A DNA stretch of 64,000 bases from Drechmeria coniospora (Eukaryota; Ascomycota; Sordariomycetes; Hypocreales; Ophiocordycipitaceae). Both the position numbers and the translations under genes were made by a program. Below are positions 24,101-36,722 of this stretch, in pieces (positions within the stretch are counted from its first letter, which is position 1; every line of letters begins with the position of its first letter). Location: assembly GCF_001625195.1 (NCBI RefSeq), contig NC_054389.1, positions 2,574,147-2,638,146 of the forward strand. Reading direction: 5' to 3'. Under the pieces are notes generated by a model, which saw only the letters and a program-made list of their open reading frames with translations, did not search any database and was not told the DNA's origin.

Positions 24101-27100
24101 CGCTGCGAACTACGGGCAAGAGCTTATTTTTGACTTCGATGTGAAAGAGAACTCTCACGAGGTACAAATCGACGTGAGAAACGAGCCTCGAAGCATTTCT
24201 CTATTTCATATACCGCCTACCAACGGCCGAATCATGAATCGAACGAACCAGTCAGAGAACGCGTTGACTGTTTCGTCCTCGGTCGAGGTGATTCAGGTGG
24301 ATGCGTCGGCCATTTACAGTCTCCTCGCGGCCCTCAACCGACCGCAGGTATCCAACGCCACCCGAGAAGTGCAAGACCAGGCGTCGCTCATCCAAGAACA
24401 TATTTCTGACGTTTTCCGGCCAAGCAAACCGGCGAGCCCCAAGGTAAATAGCATGCCGCAACTGGTGAAGTTGGCATACAACGTTCATGTTACGCTTGCG
24501 GGACTGCAGATCCTTGCCCAAACAGCGTTAAAGTCGACGACGGAGCCGAGGGCTCAAATCCTCTTCTCGCTGGACCAGGTTTACCTGCAAGTGTGCAACC
24601 AGCCGGACCCAAGCGCCCCTGCACTCGAGTACCCTGAGCTGCGTGTCAACTTGCGTCAGATCGGCCTTGACATCCGAAGGGGTAGGGATGGGGCAATGAG
24701 ATCCTGCGGAAGCCTGGGAACGAGCATTACAGTATCTGCCAGCCCCTGTCGTGGAGACGATCGGACGGAAGATTGGCAATTTAACTTTCATAGCGATGAC
24801 TTGGATGTCAATCTGTCCCCAGAGACAGTTTCAACTGTCATCGATGTTGTGGGTTACATGGGGTCGAAGATCAAGGAACTGGACACGTCCCGTGAGTTGG
24901 AATATCTGCGCAAGCTTCGGCAGTCCAAACCTCGAATAACTATCAACGACGGCAAAGAGTTGGGTGACGACACAGATATCCTAGACTCCGTTTTGTCGTC
25001 GGTGGTGTACAACTTTGAGCTACGAAGCATTCGGGTCTGCTGGGATGTTGCAGATGTATCAACTGATCAGGATTCCACCAAGGAAGACCTGGTGCTCTCG
25101 ATCCAGCTTATCGAGTTCGGCACGAGAACGAGAAAGTCGGCCCGCCTCACGATCGAGAACCTGCAGCTTCAGAGCGTGTCGCCGGGCCAGGACAAGAACG
25201 TGCGGTCACCGCACTCAGCCCTCTTACCTCAAGTCATCTTCAACGTGGCATACATGTCAACCGCAGAAGCGAGACGCATGGCTTTCCAAGCAACTGGAGA
25301 ATCATTGGACCTCCGGCTGACGTCTGGTTTCATCGTGCCAGCAGCCAACCTCGTGGAGTCGATATCTTTGTCCATGAAGAATGTGCAAAATGCATCGGCG
25401 CAGTGGACAACAGCCAGCACCAAGAAGAAGGGCGACGCCCAGCCTTCGCAGCGACAACGGAGTATGCTGGGAAACAAACGGTTGGAGAATCTCCTTGTGG
25501 ACGCCGACTTTGCTGGTGCCGTGGTGTACATCTCTAGCAAGGGCGGAGGTAGCGACTTTGATGAGTCGCAAGACGCCAAGTACGACGAACCTGACCGCGG
25601 CGCCGTCCTTCGCAGCCCTGGTTTGGCATGGAAAGCCGAATACAGAGACAATGGCGAGGAGGACCCGTCACTGCATGGCGAGGTCAAGATTGATGCGTCG
25701 AGCAACATCCTGTATCCTTGCGTGGTGCCTCTCGTCCTAGACATGATGTCGAATATGAAGCGAGTCGTCAGCGAGAGCTCCAAGGACAGCCCGCCACCGC
25801 AGTCGGTGATTCCGAAGTTGAAGCCTGAGAAGTCGGCGGACGAAGATAACATCCTCGCCGCGGACCCAAGCGCCGTCCTCGGACGGCTGAGACTCAACCT
25901 TGGCTTGCGCATCTGCAGGCAGGAGTTCTCATTGAGCTGCCAGCCCTTTGCTCGCGTGGCGGCAACGACATGCTATGACAACGTGTACTTCACCATCAAC
26001 ACGGTCACGTCGCAGGAGCAGGGCAACTTCTTTGCCATCTCCGGGACTCTGACCAAGCCACGGGCCTCGGTGCAGCACGTCTACTCGCGAGAGTCGACGG
26101 CAAGTTTCGAGCTGGAGACGGTAACGCTCTCTTTTATGAACAGCAAGCACGTTAGCGGCACGACGGGTGTGTCGGCGATCCTGAAGGTGAGCCCGATGAA
26201 GGTGTCGGTCAACGCCAAACAGCTGCAGGACTTTCTCCTGTTCCGGGAGATTTGGTATCCGGAGGACCTGCGCCGTGCGCCGATGGCGCCGGTTGCAAAG
26301 CTGGAGACGGAGACGTCGCAAGGCCACCTGGTTCAGCGGTACCAACAGGTGGCAGCCACGGCGGCGTTCCCCTGGACGGCGACGATATCCATCGCTGCCC
26401 TTGATGTGAACGTCGATCTTGGGCAAGCGATCGGAAAGTCGGTCTTCCGGATCAACGATTTCTGGGTGTCGTCGAAGAAGACGTCGGATTGGGAGCAGAC
26501 ACTGTGCCTCGGGTTCGACAAGATCAGCGTTGACTGCGCGGGTCGCCTGAGCGGGTTTGTCGCGTTGCAGGATTTCCGGCTGCGCACATCCATCCAGTGG
26601 CCCCAGAGGGAGGAAGCGTTGAACGAGACTCCGCTGATCCAGGCTTCGCTGGGTTTCAACGCCTTGCGAGTCAAGGCAGCCTTCGACTACCAAGCCTTCT
26701 TGGTTGCCGACATCACCTCGCTGGAGTTTTTGATGTACAACGTCCGGCAGAAGCTGGAGGGCGCGGCAGATCGACTGGTGGCCATTTTCGACGGCGATGC
26801 GGTGCAGGTGTTCGGCACGGCGACATCGGCGGCGCAAGGTCTCGCACTGTACCAGGCGGTGCAGAAACTCATCCAAGAGCGGAAGGAAAACTTTGAGGCT
26901 TCTCTGCGGGACATGGAGAAGCTGATGAAGCGGACATCGAACCCGTCACCGAACGCTTCTCGGCCGTCTCGGCCCGCTCCGAAGCTGGTGGAGAGCGACT
27001 CGATGGCGAAGTCTCCCATCTCCCTGGACACGGACGTGGTGGTGACGCTCAAGGCGCTGAACCTAGGCGTGTTTCCCGGCACCTTCTCGGACCATCAAGT

Positions 27101-27803
27101 TTTCAAGATGGAGGCGCTCAACGCGTACGCGCGATTCGCGGCCAGCGTCGAGCAGCGGCGGATTCACAGCATCCTCCGCATGACGCTGGGCCAGCTGCGC
27201 ATCGGATTGGCCGGGGTACGGGATGTCGAAGCGCCGAAGACGCTGAGCGAGATGACGGTCGAAGACGTCGTGCAGCGATCGACGGGGTCTCGAGGGGGCA
27301 CCATCCTCAAGGTACCGCGCGTGGAGGCGGTGATGGAGACGTGGCAGGCGCCCAACAGCAACCACATCGACTACATCTTCAAGAGCGCATTCGAAGGTAA
27401 GGTGGAGGTCGGATGGAACTACTCGCGCGTGAGCTACATACGCGGCATGTGGGCAAACCACTCGAAGTCGCTCGAGCAGACTTGGGGTCGGCAGCTGCCG
27501 ATGGCGGCGGTCAAGATCACGGGAGTGCCGGAGGCGGAAAAGGAGCAGCAGGAGGGCGAGCAGCAAAAGATTACGGCCGAGGTGCACGTGCCGCAGTCCA
27601 AGTACGAGTATCAGGCGCTGGAGCCGCCGATCATCGAGACACCGCAGCTCAGGGACATGGGAGAGGCGACGCCGCCGCTGGAATGGATCGGGCTGCACAG
27701 GGACAAGCTGCCGAACCTGACACACCAGATCGCCATTGTGTCACTGCTCGAGCTGGCCGGCGAGGTCGAGGACGCCTATTCTCGCATTTTGGGGTCGTCG
27801 TGA
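18184..27803 (+). CDS. CSF1: Csf1 (BLTP1/Tweek family bridge-like lipid transfer protein)
   Basis: Exons are 18184-18239 and 18284-27803, giving 3,191 residues, the normal giant size for fungal Csf1. The 44-bp intron is short but has GTATGT, GCTAAC and TCAG, and splicing restores the frame. The N-terminus (MMDPGGTNPGFN) is followed by one membrane-anchoring segment at about residues 20-40. Next comes the conserved block around YTWHRYRIYIDI and RINVKLVGLEWFVYNR. The rest is a long series of beta-rich repeats expected to form a hydrophobic groove. Family members carry lipids between membranes at ER contact sites; in yeast Csf1 is needed for cold tolerance and GPI-anchor lipid supply. Two adjacent ATGs can start it, and I give the first. 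Large minus-strand frames inside are shadows. Confidence 0.93.
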
Positions 27804-30495
27804 TGGACGAGTGTGAGTCACCGGCCATCAGCCACAAGACGACGCGAAGGGGGGCTGGGCCAGGAGGTTATTGGAGTGTTTGTACAGGTACTCCGTACAT
27901 AGCTTTGTAATGGGCGTCCATTCGGCAGGCGCATGGTTGAACGGCGACATATTTTATACACACCTACAGTATGTCATTTACGGGCTGAATGAATCACCGC
28001 ATGATGGTGGAGCGTAGGAGTATAAGAACATGCTCAAGTAAGAATGCGTGCTGGGATTAAGGTGGTGATTGATGGCTGAACGAGGACGGTGCCCTACAAA
28101 ACTCGAGCACAACGTACTTGCATGAACTTGCAGCACAGGGTGCAGCACTGTACAAGTATTGATACTCATATAGTGCTCCGTACTTCCAGCCAAGTATAGA
28201 TGCACTCCGTGAATTGTAGCATATGTACACTTACAGTAAGTACTCTGTCTATGGCTGGACGCTCAAGGGCTACAGTATATATACGTACTTCTTGTATATA
28301 CGAGGTACGTGTATGGATTGTAAGTACTTTTGTATAGGCGTCTAGTTGTAAGTAGAACAGTTCGTACGATAAATAACTCCCCAGTACTGTATATTAAAGG
28401 CTAAAAGTTCGGAGTAGTGCAAGTACTTCTGCTCCCTACAACTCTCGTGCTCGCGGATGCGACAATGACAGCCGAAGCGGTCGATGGGGAGAACATGGTG
28501 TTAAATTGTGGGCCCCCATGTATTCATACCGGAGTCGGCAAGTAATAATAATTAATACCTACTTACAGTACAACTACAACTACAACTACAGTACGGTGAA
28601 CTGTGCAAAGTATTATTTCTCACCAAGTATCGTAATATAACATATTACTTGTTAGTTCTCGAAGGTGTAGTTGTACACCTACTGATACAAGTACATGTAT
28701 GTACACGGCACAAGTACCAATCCATCCTTCATTAGAGTCGTAGTGACGTACGTCAAGTACAAGTACATGTAGGTGTAGGTGGACGGAGTTGACAGAGTTT
28801 ATTAGCAGTACGTTGGGTAAGTACATGAAATTAATAATGCATCACACCCGAGCGTTTCATTTGGTGACTTCTTGGTGGCATGTTTTGGAACCTACAGTAA
28901 GTACAAGGTACCAACTATGAGTAAGTACTTGTACTCCGTAATTACTGTATCATCATTTTCGAACAGGACTGCAGGTGCATGCAAGTACAGCACCTCGGAC
29001 GAACCGCATTCGCCTCGGCCAATGTCTACAATATACTGCCTCCCCGGTAGGAGTGCTCCCGAAGTAGATTTGCCGCTGTCCTCTTGTGCCGCTCCACGAG
29101 AGACAACAAGCACGTGTATTTATTGCCAACAGTCGGGCGTACCTGGCGGATGCGTTGTACTTGAGTGAGTACCGTAGTACTCGGCACGGTGGTAATCGCC
29201 ATAATGCATTCCCTGCAAACGGAGTACAAGTACTCCGCACTCATGGACATATTCATGTCGACGTACTGTACTCGGTACTGTACAGTACGTTGTACGTTGC
29301 AGTTGTACAAGTAGGTGTACTTGTACGGGGTACTGTACTTGCAAGCAATAGATGTACTTGTACGGAGTGCGGAGTACGGCGTACTGTACTTGATAATAAT
29401 GTTCTTGTTCTCCTACAAGTACATGCACAGTACTATAGGTACTGGTATTTGTATCACTCGTACGGATGGAATACTTAGGTACTCCGTACAGTACAGTACA
29501 GTAGTTGCACAATGCAAATACTTGCATGTTCAGTGCATGTACGGAGTACGCCGTACTTACTTACTCCGTACTTGTCAGTAAAAGGTACTCGAGCTGCTGT
29601 GCATGTACAGTACTTTATTATACCGTAATTACTTGTACTGTACTCCGTACTGTATTATTTGTAAGGTAGCCGGACTATACGGAGTACTCCGTACTGTATA
29701 CTAAAGTACTTAAGTGCATGTCCTTACGGAGCACGGAGTACGTGGACACCTACTGAAAGTACTGTAATTACTGTACTTGTGCTCTGTACTCTAATCAAGT
29801 ACCTGTACGGAGTACACCTACTGTAAGTACATCTACATGTAAGTAAGTAGGTGCATTGCTATACTTACTTGTACGTGGCTGCTGATGAGATGGTGCAAGG
29901 GTTGTTGCCCTGCAACGAGTGCACAAAAATGCCCCCTCCTCCCCCACCTCGAGTACTGGTACGTTTGAATTCGCTTGATAGGTGCCGAGCTACCAAGGTA
30001 CATGTACAAGTGCACCACAGCCAAGGCAGGCTCCAGCAAACTGACTGGCTGCTGAGCCATGCTGGCCAGTCGCAAATGGTCGCTGGCGTCGGCGGGGTTT
30101 GCCTCTGCCCCTCTTCCCCCCCACCCACCTAGCCTTTTTTTTCACGCATGGAGGTAGGTCGACTTACTGGCTCCATATGGGCTCCGGCAGCTCTGGAAAG
30201 CCTTCCCTCCCTCGTCCTCCTCCACCCTTCTACACCTTCCCTCCTCCCAAAATCTGCACCTCTTCCTCCACCCCGATTCATCAAGGGACGTATTTGAGAG
30301 CGGCAGAGGCTTCCTGACTGTCCCTCTCTCTGCTTTTGTTACTGTGATCACAAGTCACATAAAAAGGCTTCCTTTGCATCTCAAGTCGCCGGATCGCGGG
30401 GTGAAAATCTTCAACCCCGCTTTGCCCGACCTCACCAGATTTTTCACCTAGGAAACAAAAACACATAGCAAGGTCATCGCAGCAATACCGCCAAG
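27804..30495. other. Large intergenic region with dense GTAC/TACTCCGTAC array
   Basis: There is no supportable gene in 2.7 kb. From about 27885, and especially 28560-29870, the DNA is packed with GTAC-containing motifs. I count about 26 GTAC tetramers in 29221-29520 alone, where about one is expected by chance. A perfect 16-bp palindrome TACGGAGTACTCCGTA lies at 29678-29693, and a short (ACAACT)n run near 28567-28590. At 30180-30480 a CT-rich stretch typical of strong fungal promoters precedes eEF2. Confidence 0.7.
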
Positions 30496-33369
30496 ATGGT
30501 CAAGTAAGTCTCGCTCGCCCTCTCCCTCTCTGCTCCCGGAGTGCACGCCGCTCTCCTTTCCATCCCCTGAGCTGTTGCGGGAAGCAAGCGCCGGGAATCG
30601 GCCGCTGCTTCGCCGTCGTCGCCCATACCCCGCTCGCCGCTCAGCTTCTCCCTCGCCAGCCAAGGCCGGTGCCGATGCGAGATGGAATGCTGACGGGCGC
30701 TTCCTTGATAGCTTCACAATCGACGAGATCCGGAAGCTTATGGACAAGCCTACCAATGTCCGTAACATGTCCGTCATTGCCCACGTCGATCACGGAAAGT
30801 CCACCTTGACCGACTCCCTCCTGGCCAAAGCCGGTATCATCTCCACCGCAAAGGCCGGAGACGCCCGAGCGACGGATACCCGTGCCGACGAGCAGGAGCG
30901 TGGCATCACCATCAAGTCGACGGCCATCTCCCTGTACGGTCACCTCGAGGACCCCGAGGACGTCAAGGACATCGTCGGCCAGAAGACCGACGGCCAGGAC
31001 TTCCTCATCAACCTCATCGACTCCCCCGGTCACGTTGATTTCTCCTCCGAGGTCACCGCTGCCCTCCGTGTCACCGACGGTGCCCTCGTCGTCGTCGACA
31101 CCGTCGAGGGTGTCTGCGTCCAGACCGAGACCGTCCTCCGACAGGCTCTCGGCGAGCGCATCAAGCCCGTCATCATCATCAACAAGGTCGACCGTGCCCT
31201 TCTCGAGCTCCAGGTCTCCAAGGAGGATCTGTACCAGTCATTCTCTCGTACCATCGAGTCCGTCAACGTCATCATCTCCACCTACTTCGACAAGACCCTC
31301 GGCGATGTCCAGGTCTACCCCTACAAGGGCACCGTCGCCTTCGGCTCCGGTCTGCACGGCTGGGCCTTCACCATCCGCCAGTTCGCCGTCCGTTATGCCA
31401 AGAAGTTTGGTGTGGACAAGAACAAGATGATGGAGCGTCTCTGGGTATGCATCCTCCATGAGCGGCGCTGAATGACGTGTCTCGAGCGAGCCGCTGACCA
31501 CCGACCTTGCTTCCGCTAGGGCGACAACTTCTTCAACCCCCACACCAAGAAGTGGACCAAGAGCGACACGTACGAGGGCAAGCCCCTTGAGCGTGCCTTC
31601 AACCAGTTCATCCTGGACCCCATCTTCAAGATCTTCAAGGCCGTCATGAACTTCCAGAAGGAGGAGACCACCACGCTTCTCGAGAAGCTCAACCTCAAGC
31701 TGTCCGTCGACGACCGGCAGAAGGAGGGCAAGCAGCTGCTCAAGGCTGTCATGCGCACCTTCCTCCCCGCCGCCGACTCCCTGTTGGAGATGATGATCCT
31801 CCACCTGCCGTCCCCCGTCACGGCCCAGAAGTACCGTGCCGAGACCCTGTACGAGGGTCCCCTCGACGACGATGCCGCCATCGGCATCCGTGACTGCGAC
31901 CCCAAGGGTCCCCTCATGCTCTACGTCTCCAAGATGGTGCCGACCTCCGACAAGGGCCGCTTCTACGCCTTCGGTCGTGTCTTCTCCGGCACCGTCCGCT
32001 CCGGCCTCAAGGTCCGCATCCAGGGCCCCAGCTACACCCCCGGCAAGAAGGAGGACCTCTTCATCAAGGCCATCCAGCGCACCGTCCTCATGATGGGCGG
32101 CAAGGTCGAGCCCATCGACGACATGCCCGCCGGCAACATCGTCGGTCTCGTCGGCATCGACCAGTTCCTGCTCAAGTCTGGTACCCTGACGACGAGCGAC
32201 ACGGCCCACAACCTCAAGGTCATGAAGTTCTCCGTCTCCCCCGTCGTCCAGCGCTCCGTCCAGGTCAAGAACGCCCAGGACCTGCCCAAGCTCGTCGAGG
32301 GTCTCAAGCGTCTCTCCAAGTCGGATCCTTGCGTCCTGACCTTCACCTCCGACTCCGGCGAGCACGTCGTCGCCGGTGCCGGTGAGCTCCACCTCGAGAT
32401 TTGCCTCAAGGATCTCGAGGAGGACCACGCCGGCGTCCCCCTGACCATCTCGGACCCCGTCGTCCAGTACCGCGAGACGGTCCAAGGCAAGTCGAGCATG
32501 ACTGCCCTCTCCAAGTCGCCCAACAAGCACAACCGTCTCTACATGGTTGCCGAGCCCATCGCCGAGGAGCTGTCCCTTGCCATCGAGAGCGGCAAGGTCA
32601 GCGCCCGCGACGACTTCAAGGCTCGCGCCCGCGTCCTGGCCGACGACTTCGGCTGGGACGTCACCGACGCCCGAAAGATCTGGACCTTCGGTCCCGACGG
32701 CACCGGCGCCAACCTGCTCATCGACCAGACCAAGGCCGTCCAGTACCTCAACGAGATCAAGGACTCGGTCGTCTCCGGTTTCCAGTGGGCCACCCGCGAG
32801 GGTCCCGTTGCCGAGGAGCCGATGCGCTCCGTCCGCTTCAACGTCCTCGACGTCACCCTGCACGCCGATGCCATCCACCGTGGTGGCGGTCAGATCATCC
32901 CCACGGCCCGCCGCGTCCTGTACGCCTCGGCCCTCCTCGCCGAGCCGGCTCTGCTTGAGCCCGTCTACCTCGTCGAGATTCAGGTGCCCGAGCAGGCCAT
33001 GGGTGGCGTCTACGGTGTCCTGACCCGCCGTCGTGGTCACGTCTTCAACGAGGAGCAGCGCCCCGGCACGCCTCTCTTCAACATCAAGGCCTACCTGCCC
33101 GTCCTCGAGTCCTTCGGCTTCAACGGCGACCTGCGCCAGGCCACCTCCGGCCAGGCCTTCCCCCAGTCCGTCTTCGACCACTGGCAGATCCTGCCCGGCG
33201 GCTCTCCCCTCGACAACACCTCCAAGGTCGGCCAGATCGTCACCGAGATGCGCAAGCGCAAGGGTATCAAGGTCGAGGTGCCCGGCGTCGAGAACGTAAG
33301 TGGACCCCAAGCCCCCCCGCAGGCGGCCAGATTGCTAACCCGCGAACGTAGTACTATGACAAGCTGTAA
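30496..33369 (+). CDS. EFT2: Translation elongation factor 2 (eEF2)
   Basis: eEF2 is the cytosolic GTPase that moves tRNA and mRNA after peptide-bond formation. Exons are 30496-30503, 30712-31444, 31520-33295 and 33352-33369, giving 844 residues, the standard length. The first exon is only eight bases (MVN start). The first intron is 208 bp, the others 75 and 56 bp, all GT-AG. Visible motifs are the P-loop [19 protein letters not shown], and [11 protein letters not shown], which holds the histidine that becomes diphthamide. The last exon encodes only YYDKL and the stop, a split seen in other ascomycetes. Third positions are strongly C-rich, consistent with high expression. This also opens a 690-codon antisense frame that I reject. 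Confidence 0.97.
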
Positions 33370-34288
33370 ATCGCCTCTCGACGTCGCGACGGGAAAGCTT
33401 TTCGATGTTTGTTGTCAGCTGCCTACGAGTACGAGGGAAGATGAGGAGCGGTTGGTTGATCGAAGAGCCAGCCGGCAGCAGCTAAACGCCTGGTTGAGGC
33501 TAATACCAACGAAGCTGTTGACCTTTTCATATGTGTAGTTATGCCGTCTCGGGATGAACTGGAACGTGTTCGAATGACTTGGAAAATCCAAAGGCGGCCG
33601 GTGCAACCGTGCTCGCTCGTAGAATTCTCGCGTGCCGTGCTCGCCTAGCAACCCCCCGTGCCCTTGTTTTGTCGCCCGTGGCGATATCGTAGCATCACAT
33701 GGTTGTACTCTTTCGGTCTCATGATGGACTCATCGGAGATATGAAGGGTTCGCCAGCACGACACGACTGTTGATCGCGGCAAGTACGGCCGTTATTGAAC
33801 GCCACCCAAGATGATGCAGCCCGCCCCGACGCTTGTTTGCTCGAGCACGGTGTCGTTTCGGAACCAGTAGCCGCCTAAGCCTACCTGCCATCTACAGTGT
33901 TCGGGGGCCTGAAAAGGAAGATGTGCATCATGCTATGGGTCCAATTGTAAGCTTTGGACTGTTTTTCTATGCATCGCCTCTTATCACACGTCCTCCGGCC
34001 AATTGTCTGCAAAGTACATGTAAAGTTGGAAACAACCGTCGATGGATGGTCGCGTCGGAACCCCACACTGGGCGGACGAATCAAGCGGAGTAAAAAAGGC
34101 TCGCGAACAGGGTCCGCCATCTCCGACCTTCTTCCGTACATCCTTTCAACATTTTACCATAGGGGCCAACCCAAGACTCGAACGTACCGTTCATTTCGGT
34201 GCCTCATTTGCCAAACTTCTCGCCGTTCAGTGGCTGCTGGCGAGGAGGCTCGAGTCCTTGTCCTCTCCACGGCTCACCCGAAACCAGG
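33370..34288. other. Intergenic region between eEF2 and the RBM26/27-like gene
   Basis: This holds the 3' flank of eEF2 and the promoter of the next gene in tandem. Short frames on both strands overlap and show no domains. I see no repeat array and no RNA gene. Confidence 0.5.
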
Positions 34289-36722
34289 ATGCTTTTCGAG
34301 GAGGAGCATGCGTCGTTGTTGAAGGCGTGGGTGGTCAAGCGAATCGAAAATACGTACGCGATTCATCTCGCGGTCACGAGCCCTCGAGCCAAGTGCAATG
34401 CTGATGTGTAGCCACAGATCCGACGCCGACTCAGATGTTCTCGCCGACTACGTCATCGCGCTGCTGAAGCACGATGGCTCGCAGGAGGATGTTCGCAGGC
34501 TCTGCGAGCAAGAGATTCCCGATTTCCTGACAGAAGGTTGGTCTTGCCTTCGCGATGCATCAATATCCCTATCCTGCTCGATTGCTCAACACGGCCTCGG
34601 ACAGAGCCGAAAGCCTTTCTCGACGATGTCTTCCAGGCGCTCAATTTCAAGTCCTACTTGCCCGGGGGGGCACAACCGCCGGCGAAGCAGCCCGCCGACG
34701 CGACCCATATGCAGCCTGCCATAGCCAACGCGTCAGCGCAAGGCAGATCACGGAAGCGCGCTCTCGACGACCAGCCCGAATTTTCCACCGCAAACGAGTG
34801 GGCTTATGAGCAAGGCAACAGCCACCGACAGTACAAGCAGGCCAGACGCGGCGGAGGTCGAGGCATGGATCGCGGCTACCCGGCCGCCGCCGCCATGCCA
34901 CAGTTTGACCTCAATAACCCGATGGAGACAATTATGCAAATGCAAGCGATGGGAATCCCTTTTCCGCCGATGCCTGGTTTTCCTCCGCAGGACTCTACCG
35001 GCCGGAATCAGCGCAACCAACCCCGGCGCCGAGGAAGATGTCGAGATTTCGATGCCAAGGGATACTGTTCTCGGGGAAACACATGCATGTACGACCATGG
35101 TAAAGAACTTGGCAACATGTCCTTCTCGGCACAAAAAGGCGAAGGTAATGCTGGACAACCATTGCGCTTCCAACCAACCAACCACCCCCCCCCCCGCCGA
35201 GGCTCTCAACTCCCCTGCACACCTTGGTTGCAATGTTCCATGGCACAAGCGCAGCTTGCTAACGCTTCAGCTAGAGTACGACCCCAATGATCCTGCCATT
35301 CGAATGCCGATGGATCCAAACCAGTCGACCTTCTTTCCCTTCCCACCCACTGCGAACCGCGGCGGGCGGGGAGGGTCCCGAGGCCGAGGTAACGGCCATC
35401 GCGAGGGCCGCAAAGGTGGCGCCAGAGCTCCGTTTTCCGCTGCCGGACCAGTCCATGATCGCACGAAGAGCACGATTGTAGTGGAGAACATACCCGAGGA
35501 AAGCTTCAGCGAGGAGAAAGTCCGCGACTTCTTTTCCCAGTTTGGCAACATCACAGAGGTTACGATGCAGCCGTACAAGCACCTGGCCATCGTCAAGTAC
35601 GATGCATGGGCCGCCGCGAATGACGCTTATCGCTCACCCAAGGTCATATTTGATAACCGATTTGTGAAGATTTTCTGGCACAAGGACGAGAAAGTCCCAA
35701 ATACGGCGCGGAATGAAACCGAAGGCTTCGCATCCAACGGAAACCCTGGATCGGAAGCGGCGGAAGCGGAGCCTGAGGTGAACATGGAAGATTTCCAGAA
35801 GAAACAAGAAGAGGCGCAAAAGCTCCACCTAGAACGAGAGGCCAAGAAGGGCGAGCTGGAACGGAAACGGCAGGAGATTGAGCAGCAACAAAAAGCCTTG
35901 CTGGCCAAGCACAATGAAGAGACGGAGCGATTGCGGGCCCGATTATCGAAGAGGGATGGTGACGGTGACGATAGCGCCGGAGCGTCGAGCACCGATGCGC
36001 TTCGGGCCCAGGTGGCCGCGCTCGAGCAGGAGGCCAAGATTCTGGGCATCGATCCAAACGCAGCAGCAGAGGATGCTGGCGCGACCCATCTACGAGGTGG
36101 CTTCCGGGGTGGAAGAGGTTACCGCGGCCGAGGTGCATACCCTCCCCGGGGTCGCGGCTCGTTCCGAGGTCAGGGGGCCCGTCATGCCGCCTACGCCCAG
36201 TTTTCCATCGACAACCGGCCGAGAAAGCTTGCCGTGAAGGGCGCCGACTTTACATCGGCAGACAAGGACGAGACGCTGCGCCGTTTCCTCTTGGTGAGTG
36301 GCATGACATGCGTTGAGCCCCATCCCATCCGAGGATTATCGAGAGAAACCCTGGCACTGACGACGACGCAGAACCTGGGCGAGTTCGAGTCTGTGGAGAC
36401 GAGTCCTTCGGTCACGCATGTGTCTTTCCGGGATCGCAAGTCGGCGGAGAAGTTCTACTTTAGCCTGAACGGCCAGGAGCTGCAGGGCGTCGAGGGCAAA
36501 CTCGAGCTGACGTGGGTGAGCACGCCCTTGCCGCCGGTGTCTGTGGAACAACAACCGGGGCGGGCGACGGCCACAACTACAACGGAGGACGCCATGGCTG
36601 AAGTCGAGATCAACAACACCACATCCCACGAGGACTCAGCGCAGGTGGAAGTGCCGGATCGCCATGCGGATATGGATTACGAGGTTGGCGACGATGATGC
36701 CTGGGGCGACAACATACACTGA
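34289..36722 (+). CDS. RBM26/27-like RNA-binding protein (PWI-like, CCCH finger, RRM)
   Basis: Exons are 34289-34353, 34418-34536, 34605-35099, 35275-36293 and 36372-36722, giving 682 residues. The N-terminus MLFEEEHASLLKAWVVKRIE continues as a PWI-like domain to about residue 80. A CCCH finger with exact spacing C-x8-C-x5-C-x3-H follows at about 204-225. An RRM spans about 288-360 (IVVENIPEE and HLAIVKY as RNP-like strands). A charged coiled coil, RGG repeats and a second RRM-like fold complete the protein. The order matches human RBM26/27 and S. pombe Rmn1, a partner of the nuclear MTREC/exosome adaptor machinery; that role is inferred. The last intron (78 bp, GTGAGT to GCAG) has no stop in frame, so an unspliced form would add 26 residues. 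Intron 3 (175 bp) contains 11 C at 35185-35195. Confidence 0.85.

Noticed and set aside
31238..33310. A 690-codon open frame antisense to eEF2
   Set aside because: It is a by-product of the C-rich third positions of a highly expressed gene. The sense strand is unmistakably eEF2 and the antisense translation is low-complexity Asp/Glu/Gly/Val/Leu.
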